Below are positions 7,932 to 17,169 of a DNA stretch of 64,000 nucleotides, one piece after another. This DNA comes from Rhodoferax koreense (lineage in GTDB: Bacteria > Pseudomonadota > Gammaproteobacteria > Burkholderiales > Burkholderiaceae_C): NCBI RefSeq assembly GCF_001955695.1, contig NZ_CP019236.1, positions 4,712,001 to 4,776,000 of the forward strand, in the 5' to 3' direction. The notes beneath the pieces are model-generated. The model had not been told where the DNA came from. It worked only from the letters and a program-made list of their open reading frames with translations, and did not search any database. A program made the translations under genes and the position numbers. Positions within the stretch are counted from its first letter, which is position 1, and every line of letters begins with the position of its first letter.

Positions 7932-10100
7932 ATGGACAAGCTGAAGCTCCAGCTGGAGTACTGCTATGGAATCCGCAAACTGGACGTTGTGCTGGACTTC
8001 GCTGGTAATGCCGCTATCGCCATCTACGCGCCCAACGGATCGATGAAGAGTTCGCTGGCCAGCACCTTCCAAGACATCGCCGACGGCAAGGCATCTCGGG
8101 ACCGGATTTTCCCGAACCGCGCTACCGTACGTGTGGTCCGGGATGAGAACAGCACCAACATTGGCGCTGCCAATGTGCTCGTGCTCAGGCCCTATGAGGA
8201 TTTTTCCAGCAAGGGAAACGCCACTGCCACCCTCCTGGTGAATGCCGCTCTCCGGCAGGAATACGAAGCGTTGCACGCGGGTGTCACTGCCGCGCGGGCA
8301 GCTCTGATCACAGCAGTCAAGGCCACTGCAAAAACCAAACGAGCGGTTGAGCGCGAGGTCTTGTCGGCGTTCGCACCTGCTGGCGGGGATTTCGATGCCA
8401 CGCTCGCCAGCTTGAAAGAGGAACTGTCCAAGGATTGGGAGCCCACCTTCAAGGACGTGTCGTACGACGTTTTGAACGACGAGCGGGTCGTCGCGTTCTT
8501 GGCTCAAGGGGATTTCCGCACGGCTATCAGTGACTACACGAAGAAGTACAACGAACTGCTTGCGGCATCGAAGTACTTCAAGAAAGGCGGCTTCAACTAC
8601 TACGCGGCCACCAACGTGGCCAAGGAGCTGAAGGTCAGCGGCTTTTTCAAGGCCAAGCATTCGGTGAGCCTCAACAGCGAAGAAAGGAAGGAGATCAACT
8701 CCGAGGCCGAGCTCCAAGCCATTGTTGATGCGGAGCGCGCCAAGATCTCTGAAGACGCTGCGCTGCGCCAGAAGTATGAAGAGCTAGAGAAGCAGATCCA
8801 GAAGAACGTGCAGCTCCGCGAATTCGAGTCTTACCTGCAAGCGCACGAAGAGCTGCTGCCAGAGTTGGCCGACCCGGCCGCCTTCAACAAGAAGCTCTGG
8901 ATGTCGTACCTCAAGGCGAACCACGCTCTGTATGTGGACCTCATCAACAAGGTCGAGCAGGCTGCCGTGCGATCAGCCGAGATCGAGGCGCAGGCCGGAC
9001 AGGAACACACGCAATGGCAAGACGTCATTAACATGTTCAACAATCGCTTCATCGTCCCTTTCCATCTTGAAGTGGCCAACAAGATCCAGGTGGTCTTGGG
9101 CAAGGAAACGGCACCACGCCTGGGTTTCGTTTTCAAGGACGGCAACGACCATGCGCCAGTCGAGCGGGACGCCCTGCTGCAGACGCTCAGCACAGGCGAG
9201 AGGAAGGCGTTCCACGTCCTGAACATGCTGTTCGACATTGAGGTACGTCGCGCGGCTGGCCAGCAGACACTTTTAGTCGTCGACGACATCGCCGACTCCT
9301 TCGACTACAAGAACAAGTACGCCATCGTTCAGTACCTCTCCGACCTGGCCGAGCATCAGCACTTCAAGCTGCTCATCCTGACCCACAACTTCGATTTCTA
9401 CCGGACTATCGAGAGCCGCCGTCTCGTTCAGCGGAAGAACTGCTTCATGGTGTCAAAGACGACCGCCGGCGTAACCCTAGAGGCGGCCCAAGGCGTACGC
9501 AATGTCTTCATCAATGTTTGGAAACCGGCGTTCTTTACCGACGACCGCAAGAAGATTTGCTGCGTGCCCTTCATGCGCAACCTCATCGAGTACACGAAAG
9601 GCGAGGACGCCCCCGATTACCTACTTCTCACTTCGTTGCTCCATTGGAAAGCCGGCACGGACCAGATCACTGTGGCGGATCTTGATGGCATCTACACCAG
9701 GCTGTTTGGTGCTGCCGGACAGTCGGGCAACGCCGCGGCCCGCGTCGTTGATCTTCTGGTCGCAGAGGTCGCCGCCTGTCTGCAGGCACCGGACGGCATC
9801 AACTTCGAGAACAAGGTTGTGTTGGCAATGGGTACCCGTCTGCAGGCTGAGCGGTTCATGGCCGCCAAGATCAACGACGCGGTCTGGTTGGCTAGCATCA
9901 CCGCCAATCAGACGCCCGTACTCCTCAGGCGCTACTGCACCGACTTCCCTACGGAGCTCGCCAATGTTGGCGTCATCCAGCGCGTCCTGCTCATGACGCC
10001 GGAGAACATTCATCTGAACTCGTTTATGTACGAGCCGATCTTGGACATGTCCGACCAGCACCTCCGCCGCCTTCACGCGGAAGTCGTCGCCTTGGTTTAG
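7932..10100 (+). CDS. ABC/SMC-type ATPase (AAA_13-like), likely defence protein
   Basis: 722 residues, preceded by GAGGGAGAG as ribosome site. P-loop YAPNGSMKSS at 32-41, where the usual G before the lysine is M; related ATPases with APNGVMKTS are known, so this is a family trait rather than damage. Residues 100-370 are helical with coiled-coil character. ABC-type signature LSTGE at 419-423, Walker B TLLVVDD at 446-452 and switch histidine ILTHN at 482-486 place it with SMC/Rad50-like overcoming or sensing ATPases such as RloC and AAA_13 proteins. The last 220 residues have no recognised domain. Upstream lies the truncated nuclease-like ORF, its probable former partner. Confidence 0.75.
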   Translation: MDKLKLQLEYCYGIRKLDVVLDFAGNAAIAIYAPNGSMKSSLASTFQDIADGKASRDRIFPNRATVRVVRDENSTNIGAANVLVLRPYEDFSSKGNATATLLVNAALRQEYEALHAGVTAARAALITAVKATAKTKRAVEREVLSAFAPAGGDFDATLASLKEELSKDWEPTFKDVSYDVLNDERVVAFLAQGDFRTAISDYTKKYNELLAASKYFKKGGFNYYAATNVAKELKVSGFFKAKHSVSLNSEERKEINSEAELQAIVDAERAKISEDAALRQKYEELEKQIQKNVQLREFESYLQAHEELLPELADPAAFNKKLWMSYLKANHALYVDLINKVEQAAVRSAEIEAQAGQEHTQWQDVINMFNNRFIVPFHLEVANKIQVVLGKETAPRLGFVFKDGNDHAPVERDALLQTLSTGERKAFHVLNMLFDIEVRRAAGQQTLLVVDDIADSFDYKNKYAIVQYLSDLAEHQHFKLLILTHNFDFYRTIESRRLVQRKNCFMVSKTTAGVTLEAAQGVRNVFINVWKPAFFTDDRKKICCVPFMRNLIEYTKGEDAPDYLLLTSLLHWKAGTDQITVADLDGIYTRLFGAAGQSGNAAARVVDLLVAEVAACLQAPDGINFENKVVLAMGTRLQAERFMAAKINDAVWLASITANQTPVLLRRYCTDFPTELANVGVIQRVLLMTPENIHLNSFMYEPILDMSDQHLRRLHAEVVALV

Positions 10101-10687
10101 CGGCGGCACGCGAGCTTCGGTCATGCACTCAAGTGCGATTCGGCCAGAGCGCCCGCGCTCAGATCGACCGCGAGTCGCCCCCCGGATGTCGCGCTTCCCT
10201 TCGCAGTCGTGGTCCGTCCGTACGCTTTGATCCCCTGCGCAACAGCGGCTTCCTTCAGAAGCCTCGGCGCCAGATCCGGAAAACGCTGCTCGAGCTTCGC
10301 CGCCCAGCCGTTGTTGAGCCTGCTACGTGGCCCCCGACATCGGTGAGGGCAAGTCGACCGGTGAGCCAATGACGGCTTCCGGTGCTGACGCGTAAGACTG
10401 GCTCCAAGCTGCGGAAGACGGCAATCGCTGCAGAGCCGTCCCCGAAGCCGATTGCTTCAGGCTGGGAGCCGCCTGTCGACTCAGACCAAACGACCGGCAG
10501 CTATCCAACTAATCCTGTCATCGCACAACCGATCTTCGATACCAGAAGGGATGCCTAAAGCGGGCAGTCGACACCCTCGGCTTCTTACCGAAGGCAATTG
10601 CTTTAGGTCGCTGCCAATTAAGTGGCAATGGCTGAAACTTTCACCCCGGATATAGTCATCGCAAACGGAACAAAAAGTGGAGGACCG
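10101..10687. other. Intergenic region with possible gene remnant
   Basis: 587 bp without a convincing gene. A minus-strand frame from about 10318 to 10121 has protein-like composition (GWAAKLEQRFPDLAPRLL, then AGALAESHLSA) and could be the tail of a lost gene, but no family was recognised. The 60 bp before 10688 hold the promoter and a strong GGAGG site for the next gene. Confidence 0.3.
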
Positions 10688-12079
10688 ATGGCACTCAGTG
10701 ACTTCTGGAACGGGACGAAGCACCGGGCGCGAGCCGAACGACTAGAGCAAGAGCTGAAGGCTTCGCAGTCGTCTGCCGACGAACTTCGAAAGCGCTGTGA
10801 GGTGCTGGAGGGCCAACTGCAGCAAAGTGGCCTCCTGGGCCTGGACGAAATCAAAGACCTAGTCAAGATGGAGGAAGACCGGCTCGCTCAGATCAAGGTG
10901 CATGTGGCAGCGGCTCAGGCCGAAGTGGACGCCGCCTTTCGAAATTTGAAGGACATCCAGAAGGCTATCCTGGTTGCAGAGGACACGGTGGAGCTCGAAT
11001 CGTTCGCGCTGTATGTGCCTAAGTATCAATTCACCAACAGCGTCGACTACAAGGGCCGGCTGGACGCAATCCGTGAGGAGCAGAAAGAGTCGGCCCGGCA
11101 ATTGAGCAAGGAAGTCGAAAGCTGGGACCATGCGGGGGTTACGCTGACGAAGACGGAGTGGAAACAGTTGCGCAAGGACGTACTAAAGCTCTCGCTGCGC
11201 GCCTTCAACAGTGAGTGCGAGAACTGCATCGATAACGTCAAGTTCAACAACTTCGACCGCATGGAAGACCGCATCCGCCGGTCCTTCGACGCCAGCAACA
11301 AACTGCTGAAGCGGACGGCGTGCTGGTGGAAGGACGTGGTCCTTCAGCGCAAGTTGGCAGAGTTGCACCTGGCTCACGAATTTCAAGTGAAGCGTGCCGA
11401 GGAGAAAGAGATGGCGCGCCAGGCTCGCGAGGACCAGCGTGAGCAGGAAAAGCTGGAGCGCGAAATCCGCGAGGTGCGTGCCAAGATCGACAAGGAGCGT
11501 CGGCACTTTGCCAGTGCAATTCAGAAGTTACAACTTCGATTGGCAAGCGCCCAGAACGAGCAAGAGCGTGAAGACCTACAGGCACGCCTCACCGAAGTGG
11601 TGCAGCAAAACGGGGCGCTTGACGAAGAAGAGCGACTCCTGGATTACCGCGAGCAGAACGCTCGAGCCGGCTACGTATACGTGATCTCGAACATCGGCGC
11701 GTTCGGCGAAGGGGTCTACAAGATTGGGATGACACGACGTCTGGAGCCGATGGATCGGGTCGACGAACTAGGCGATGCCTCGGTGCCATTTCGGTTCGAC
11801 GTGCACGCCCTGGTGTTCTCCGACAACGCACCGGCGCTCGAGGCCAAGTTGCACGCGCACTTTGCAGTAGGGCGCATGAACAAAGTCAACGGGCGCAAAG
11901 AGTTCTTCCGCGCCGACCTCAAAGAGATCGAAGCGGTGATCCGGGCGAACTACGATGCAGTGGTCGAAGTGGTGCATGCGGCGGCGGCAGAGCAGTACCG
12001 CGAGAGCGTTCGGATGGTCATGCCGGCGGAGTCCATCCAAGCGGCGGAACTGGCCGTGGCCGCAGACGCCCGCAGTTGA
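10688..12079 (+). CDS. DUF4041 / GIY-YIG (MUG113/T5orf172-type) nuclease-like protein
   Basis: 463 residues from the ATG at 10688, which has GGAGG 5 bases upstream; an ATG at 10622 gives a 22-residue longer form without such a site. Residues 10-60 and 240-320 are strongly coiled-coil. The middle (about 60-230) fits the DUF4041 type. Residues 329-425 form a GIY-YIG domain of the MUG113/T5orf172 sort: YVYVISN as GIY strand, VYKIGMTRR as YIG strand plus arginine, and an E in the LEAKLHAHF helix, so catalytic residues look intact. Such proteins occur in phages and defence islands; a DNA-cleaving role is inferred. It has its own promoter gap and no partner gene. Confidence 0.75.
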   Translation: MALSDFWNGTKHRARAERLEQELKASQSSADELRKRCEVLEGQLQQSGLLGLDEIKDLVKMEEDRLAQIKVHVAAAQAEVDAAFRNLKDIQKAILVAEDTVELESFALYVPKYQFTNSVDYKGRLDAIREEQKESARQLSKEVESWDHAGVTLTKTEWKQLRKDVLKLSLRAFNSECENCIDNVKFNNFDRMEDRIRRSFDASNKLLKRTACWWKDVVLQRKLAELHLAHEFQVKRAEEKEMARQAREDQREQEKLEREIREVRAKIDKERRHFASAIQKLQLRLASAQNEQEREDLQARLTEVVQQNGALDEEERLLDYREQNARAGYVYVISNIGAFGEGVYKIGMTRRLEPMDRVDELGDASVPFRFDVHALVFSDNAPALEAKLHAHFAVGRMNKVNGRKEFFRADLKEIEAVIRANYDAVVEVVHAAAAEQYRESVRMVMPAESIQAAELAVAADARS

Positions 12080-12163
12080 TCGTTCGGGTTACCAGCAGAG
12101 TCGGTGATACTGGGCATTCATCCCGAGCAGGTCGTTTCATCAATTGCATAGATCAAGCACCTC

Positions 12164-12307
12164 ATGGAAGATTCCTCTTTTGGCCGGCGTTTTCGTAGCG
12201 AGCGCGACCGGTTGACCATGAACCAGGACGATTTCGGCGCACTCGGCGGTGTTCGGCGGCTGACGCAACACCTGTACGAGCAAGGCTCCAGAGTGCCCGA
12301 TGATTGA
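12164..12307 (+). pseudogene. Truncated XRE-family helix-turn-helix protein
   Basis: 47 residues: FGRRFRSERDRLTMNQDDFG, then GGVRRLTQHLYEQGSRVPDD. This matches the XRE pattern R-x-E-R-x-x-L-x-x-x-Q-x-x-F/L-A-x-x-G-G-V-S-x-x-x-Q-x-x-Y-E-x-G-x-R-x-P-D, but the protein stops right after the last helix-turn-helix helix, where relatives continue for 20-150 residues. It ends 28 bp before the convergent 3' end of the STAND NTPase gene. Either it is a minimal regulator or a gene cut during assembly of the island. Confidence 0.55.
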
Positions 12308-12334
12308 ATTGCCAAAGCGGCAACGCTTCGGGTT

Positions 12335-15300
12335 TCAAGAATTACGCTTGGTAAGATCAATGCCTATCACACGTATGTCATCGATGTTAGCGAGGCCGAG
12401 TAAAAGGCTTTTTGCCTGATTTTTTAACGCATCCACAAGTCCGTCAAAATCGACGGTCGTCCCATTTCCGGGCAAATTCCATCCCGACTTTTCCCCTCGA
12501 TAGACGAGTAGAAATATCCCGCAACGCGAGCGAACATCGCGCAGGTAGTCCCCGCAAAGTTGATTTTCTAGTCGCTCGAAAAGCGGTGGACCTGACCAGT
12601 TGTCTGCAAGCTTCAATTCGACCGGTACTGGCCCGTCGAAATTTTGGCCAAGGAAGCGGATATCTGGGCGTTTTGCATCAGCAAGCTCTTCCTCTTGGGG
12701 CACAGCGTATCGACCGCGTGCTTGGCTCCGCAACCAGCCTCCAATATAGTTCCGAACTAACGTCTCCTTTTTCACACCTGTCAGAATCAACGCGTTGCTG
12801 CTGTCGCCTTGCTCTAGGTCGGACCGTAGCGCATTCAGGCTTCGAACGCTTAGATCGAACAACTCTCTATGATTCTTTGGCGTGCATTCAAGCGTAAGTT
12901 GAAAATCCCGCACTTGGGCCTCAGACCAAGGCGTTCCGACAGAATCTGCCTCCGCCACTTGTCTGGCAAAGCTTTCAAAGTATGGCCGCTGCGTGACATT
13001 CGGATGGTTAAGCGCAATGTCGGTTAGCGCCATGAATGTTTCCTTGCCAGTCTGCGCACGCAACGTGGAAAGCAGGTTCTCCCGAGCATCCTGTGCGTCG
13101 TCCCGTAGGCCTGGGGAGTACACGCCCTTACCTGAGCGGTCAATGTCTTCTGCCATGCGGACGTGCAGGTGAGCCAACAGGTAAAGAGTTTTGAGGTGTG
13201 GGGCGTTGGCGTACGCTCGGCGCCCGCTGGCCGAGTGCCCATGGCGCCCGCCGATCAAAGCGACCAGGAATTGCATGAAAAACTTGGTTCGCTCGCCGTC
13301 CGTGCTCCAGCCGTCACAGCGGACTTGCAAGGCGGCAATGGCCCGCTCTGGATCGACGCCCGTCCAGACAGCAAACCATCGGGCCAAGGTAGGCGACGGC
13401 AAGGGTGAGGCGCACTTAGCACTCGCGACGCGACAAAGCTCTTCGTCGCTGGCGCAGGATCCTTGCACGATGTCCAGTAGATGCTGGAGCGTGGTGTCAT
13501 GCAGCTCCCGATCCATTTGAAGTCGATCGAGCAGTGCTGGACCGAGTGAATCCCAACTCCAGGGAGCGGACCACGCGATGTCGTCGATCACATAGTGTGG
13601 TCTGCTTTGGGCAGTAGAAAGCGTCAATTCGAAATCAATCTCTCTAAGCAAGAGATCTCTAACTTGCTCCGGAGCGGCTTGATTTAAAGTTTTGAACCAT
13701 GCTGGAAAGCCGTTCAGTTCGCGTATTGCGTATCTAAACGCTAGATCGATTTCATCCGAATCGAAGGATGACACGCAGCCCTCCATCTCGCTGCATTCGA
13801 TATAAAGACCGCCGAGTCCAAGAATGTCAGTGCGTGGTGTTGAATTCATGGCGGCGCCCTCTGATACCAACTGCGGACGGTGCCGCCGCCAGTAGCGGCG
13901 CAGGCCTTCTCGGTAGGCCTCCGCGATTTCCATGCCGAAGGTGGAAATTAGGGGCTGCCAGTTCGACGCTCCCCAGGTGGAAGAATTCGATTCGGCCGAA
14001 TGGATTTGTTCATACAGGTAGCTCAGTTCGTGGACGGGATCGCGATCTTCGCTATTGCCGCTGCGGACACGCTCCAAGTTGTCCCGCAACCACTTTCGCG
14101 CGGCTTCCAGGTTTTCAGCTGCTTTCGCAGCTTTCTTTTTCGCGCGCTGTTCTGCAACGGCGTTCGTCCTTTGCATGCGGCGCGTAGCGGCGGTCATTGC
14201 GGGGGGATTGAAGGCTTCTTCGAGCCTCTGTCCGACCTGAGGCGGCTGTCCTCGGCATGCAATGCGTAGGTCGGCTTCCTGTGCGGGCAGGCGCCCGCCT
14301 AAATTGAACGTCTGCAGGGCTACAGACAGGGCCACTAGCTTGTCGTCCGGAAGGGGGTGCGAAACGATGTCGGCGACTGCCCGGTCGAAGTGCTCTGGCT
14401 GGAACTTCACATAGGAGTGAAAGATCATCGCCTGCCAGAAGTCCGTGATCGCGCGATCGTTCCGCCGCCGTGCGGCGCGTGCGCGCTCTACCAAATGCCA
14501 GAAAAGAGCGAATTGCAATTCAGGCCAGCTTTGAATTAGGAACTGTAAATCAGGAGCATTTGAAGCAACGTTGTAAACGTTGTAGGCTTGCGCGACCGGC
14601 AATCTCGCCAGCAGGCTAATCGCTGGCTTCTCCATGGATGAAGGATGTCGCGCACGGATAAGCGTCTCCAGTGCTAATGTCGATGGGCTCAAAAGCCATA
14701 CATAGCGCTCCGCGATGTCACATCGCTCCGTCTTTACAAATGGCTCCTGATTGAGCAGATCGCAGAAGTGAGCAATGGCCAGCGCGCTTGACTCGGGGTT
14801 TAGGCCCGCCATGAAAAGTCTCATGGCAGAGCTGAGGCTGTCGTGGGCGAATTGACCCGGCGGTAGCATTCTTTCGAAGCAGCTCCTCAACCACTCCAAC
14901 GTTTCCGCGGTCGTGGGCGCCCTGTTCAGAAGCTCCGCCACTAGGTCTCGGTTGAGTTCACCTGTTTCCTCCGCGATGCTGCTGCGCACCTGTGCCAGGT
15001 CGGCAGGAGAACCGATTGCGTCCAAGGCTCGAATGGCGAAGATCCGCGGATGGTGTGGCGTTTTGGTGGAAAGCGCGATCGCCAGTATCGCGCCTAAGGC
15101 GGCCGTCAGCTTACCCTGCCAGACCATTCGCAGCAGAAAATTCTGCGCCTCCTCCTCGTTGTATCGCTCCAGCAGTGCCAGAATCTCACCGGTCAAGTCA
15201 TCTGCCGCGAAACGCTGAATGGCTGCATAGTCCGCGTAGTCACGTGGAGCACCGGCGGCCAAGTCTGCACACATAGTGGCAAGAACGCCCGTGCGGATAT

Positions 15301-16678
15301 GAAGAGGCAAGTGGCTGGGATCCCCGTCATTGAGAAGTATTGCCGGTGCGATGCGCAGTATTTCTTCTTGAATCCTGGGATCAAGATGCGCGAGCCATGA
15401 AAGAATTGGCTTGGTTGTAGGATTTACGACCAGCAAGTTGTATTGAACTCTGAAGAGGAGCGCCTCGATCGATGGGCGCGCAACGTTGTCCTTAAGCTGT
15501 TCAGCCATCCATTCGGCTGTAAGGTACTCGCGAACGACGCGATGATGAAATCTGACTGTTCCGTAGATCTCTTCATCAAAGATGGCGCGCTGTAGCAAGA
15601 CTGAGCGTTCCTTTGCCGGCCAGTCGGCGAGGACAACATCGACTTGAAGGCCGCGATGGGTTTGGGATCCGTCTGGTACGGCTATGGACTGTTGGCGCAT
15701 AAGCGTGCAGGCCGCAGCGATCCTGCGTACCCCTTCACGAGCACGATGCGGTGTGAGCGGCGTCAGTTCCGCCCGGTCCTCCGTGCTCTCCTTCAAGCGT
15801 CGATCAATGCTGGCACGCAAGAACTCGAGCCGTGAGCCAATTCTTCGATGGGTTTGCCAGAAGTCCAACAGTTCATCCAGATCCAGCGGTCTCGTTGTGA
15901 ACGCCCAGCCATCGGACCGATCCAACTCGTCAATGAGCTGGTTGATGTCTTCGACTTTCCGTGCCTCCGCGTACAGTCGGACCTGAAGCGGGGTCAAATC
16001 CTCCAGTGCATAGAGCTTGTAGCCCTCGGCGCCGTCAGGCCGTCCCTTAGTGAGCAGAGGGCGACTCGATTCTGATGCTCCGCCCCCACTGGTACCGGTC
16101 GCAACATTTCGCTGCTCCTTGAATGGTAGTTTTCTGGAGCAAAGTGCTAAGTCGCTGAATGGCCGCCAGGCGGCCGTACGGCCCGTGAGCACCACATGCG
16201 TGCGTTGCATGGCCGATTTCAATCGTACGCCGAGCGTGCCAAGCGCGAGCTCGAAATCTCGAGACGATCGCAGCCGTGCCTCGTCGATGGAATCTAAAAG
16301 CAGCCAGCCTTCATCGGATGTTCTAAGCCATTGATCGAACTCTTCAATAGAGCCTTCCTCAAACGACGTGTCGAAAGACTGGTGAAGATTTTCCAGCCGT
16401 AGGAAAAATGCGAATTTGCCTCGGGCGCGGAGTGTTTTTGTGACTTGACGGATTTCTGCTGTCTTGCCAGCACCAGCCTCAGAGAGCACAACTACCCTGT
16501 AGTGCGTCAACAAACGGTCCCAGTCGCAGCCGTTGAGTGACGGCGTCAGGGGCACTTGGTCAGATCCGCTTGCCGCAGGATCTTCGATCAATTCACGAAA
16601 CCTTCGGTTGAGGTCAATGTACATAGGCTGAGCATAAGCGCCCAGAAGGTTGAGTCTATTCTGTGATTGAGTTGCCAT
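12335..16678 (-). CDS. STAND (NACHT-like) NTPase with C-terminal PD-(D/E)XK-like motif, putative antiphage protein
   Basis: 1447 residues. Walker A SEAGAGKT at 66-73, Walker B WLLLDSIDE at about 125-133 with the double-acidic pattern of NACHT proteins, and a sensor-type VVLTGR at 163-168. Residues of roughly 230-400 carry winged-helix-like and helical segments; 400-1300 is a long helix-rich region, probably alpha-solenoid repeats that would sense the trigger. Near the end, RPDIRF (1337-1342) and PVELK (1352-1356) give a PD-x(14)-ELK arrangement, followed by an aromatic-hydrophobic strand IFLLVY, as in restriction-like nucleases. Known bacterial STAND defence proteins mostly carry the effector at the N-terminus; here it is at the C-terminus. 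It is monocistronic as far as visible, in an island of nuclease genes. Confidence 0.75.
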   Translation of the reverse strand: MATQSQNRLNLLGAYAQPMYIDLNRRFRELIEDPAASGSDQVPLTPSLNGCDWDRLLTHYRVVVLSEAGAGKTAEIRQVTKTLRARGKFAFFLRLENLHQSFDTSFEEGSIEEFDQWLRTSDEGWLLLDSIDEARLRSSRDFELALGTLGVRLKSAMQRTHVVLTGRTAAWRPFSDLALCSRKLPFKEQRNVATGTSGGGASESSRPLLTKGRPDGAEGYKLYALEDLTPLQVRLYAEARKVEDINQLIDELDRSDGWAFTTRPLDLDELLDFWQTHRRIGSRLEFLRASIDRRLKESTEDRAELTPLTPHRAREGVRRIAAACTLMRQQSIAVPDGSQTHRGLQVDVVLADWPAKERSVLLQRAIFDEEIYGTVRFHHRVVREYLTAEWMAEQLKDNVARPSIEALLFRVQYNLLVVNPTTKPILSWLAHLDPRIQEEILRIAPAILLNDGDPSHLPLHIRTGVLATMCADLAAGAPRDYADYAAIQRFAADDLTGEILALLERYNEEEAQNFLLRMVWQGKLTAALGAILAIALSTKTPHHPRIFAIRALDAIGSPADLAQVRSSIAEETGELNRDLVAELLNRAPTTAETLEWLRSCFERMLPPGQFAHDSLSSAMRLFMAGLNPESSALAIAHFCDLLNQEPFVKTERCDIAERYVWLLSPSTLALETLIRARHPSSMEKPAISLLARLPVAQAYNVYNVASNAPDLQFLIQSWPELQFALFWHLVERARAARRRNDRAITDFWQAMIFHSYVKFQPEHFDRAVADIVSHPLPDDKLVALSVALQTFNLGGRLPAQEADLRIACRGQPPQVGQRLEEAFNPPAMTAATRRMQRTNAVAEQRAKKKAAKAAENLEAARKWLRDNLERVRSGNSEDRDPVHELSYLYEQIHSAESNSSTWGASNWQPLISTFGMEIAEAYREGLRRYWRRHRPQLVSEGAAMNSTPRTDILGLGGLYIECSEMEGCVSSFDSDEIDLAFRYAIRELNGFPAWFKTLNQAAPEQVRDLLLREIDFELTLSTAQSRPHYVIDDIAWSAPWSWDSLGPALLDRLQMDRELHDTTLQHLLDIVQGSCASDEELCRVASAKCASPLPSPTLARWFAVWTGVDPERAIAALQVRCDGWSTDGERTKFFMQFLVALIGGRHGHSASGRRAYANAPHLKTLYLLAHLHVRMAEDIDRSGKGVYSPGLRDDAQDARENLLSTLRAQTGKETFMALTDIALNHPNVTQRPYFESFARQVAEADSVGTPWSEAQVRDFQLTLECTPKNHRELFDLSVRSLNALRSDLEQGDSSNALILTGVKKETLVRNYIGGWLRSQARGRYAVPQEEELADAKRPDIRFLGQNFDGPVPVELKLADNWSGPPLFERLENQLCGDYLRDVRSRCGIFLLVYRGEKSGWNLPGNGTTVDFDGLVDALKNQAKSLLLGLANIDDIRVIGIDLTKRNS

Positions 16679-16840
16679 CGCCGCTGCTCCTCAACGGGTG
16701 CCCCTAGCGCGATGGGTGCCGCAAAACTCTCTTAAAACTGCCTGGCCCCGCTTATCCGATTCAAAGCACGTCTGCGCATTTTGTTGAATGTGAACCGCTC
16801 AATGCCCGGAATTGGCAATTTGTAAAACACGCCATCCGCG

Positions 16841-17074
16841 TCAATCAGGCCCCAATTCAGTCTGCCACATAACAAAGTGCCCCAACTGCAGCTCCAGGCT
16901 GCGGCCGATCACGACCTGGTCACCCACCTGCAGCGCCGATCCAGCTGGTACCGGATAGATGGTCAGCGAGCGCCCGTGGTCGAGCACAACACCATCGCCG
17001 CCGACGTGGGCCACCTTGAAGCGAGTGCTGTCGCTGGTGACCTGGTAGCTTTGAGCTACCCCAGGCAGCCATTT
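16841..17074 (-). pseudogene. Fragment of a mobile-element protein (no start codon)
   Basis: An open frame of 77 codons on the minus strand ending in TGA at 16841-16843, with no start codon before the in-frame TAA at 17075-17077. The text (AQSYQVTSDSTRFKVAHVGG, then DGVVLDHGRSLTI) has the beta-rich, well-conserved look of a real domain and resembles small barrel domains seen at the ends of large plasmid or conjugative-element proteins. The upstream part is gone, cut close to the direct repeats at 17113. Family not settled. Confidence 0.4.
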
Positions 17075-17112
17075 TTATAAATGGCGCATCCATGCGACAG
17101 CCTCATCCCTTG

Positions 17113-17169
17113 GTGTCAGCAGTTTGTTAACAACCACGAAACGTACTCAAACGTGTCAGCAGTTCGTTA
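17113..17169. repeat. Two 17-bp direct repeats, candidate element end
   Basis: GTGTCAGCAGTTTGTTA at 17113-17129 and GTGTCAGCAGTTCGTTA at 17153-17169 differ by one base and start exactly 40 bp apart. Similarity extends into AACAACC / AGAAGCAACC. They lie where the DUF72 gene is cut. Arrays of transposase-binding sites near the ends of Tn7/Tn402-type elements look like this, so the repeats may mark the right boundary of the defence block. No inverted copy at the other boundary was found by eye. Confidence 0.5.

Noticed and set aside
7674..8717. A 347-codon open frame on the minus strand opposite the ATPase gene
   Set aside because: It mirrors codon bias of the plus-strand ATPase; the protein has no recognisable domain, while the plus-strand frame has all ATPase motifs.
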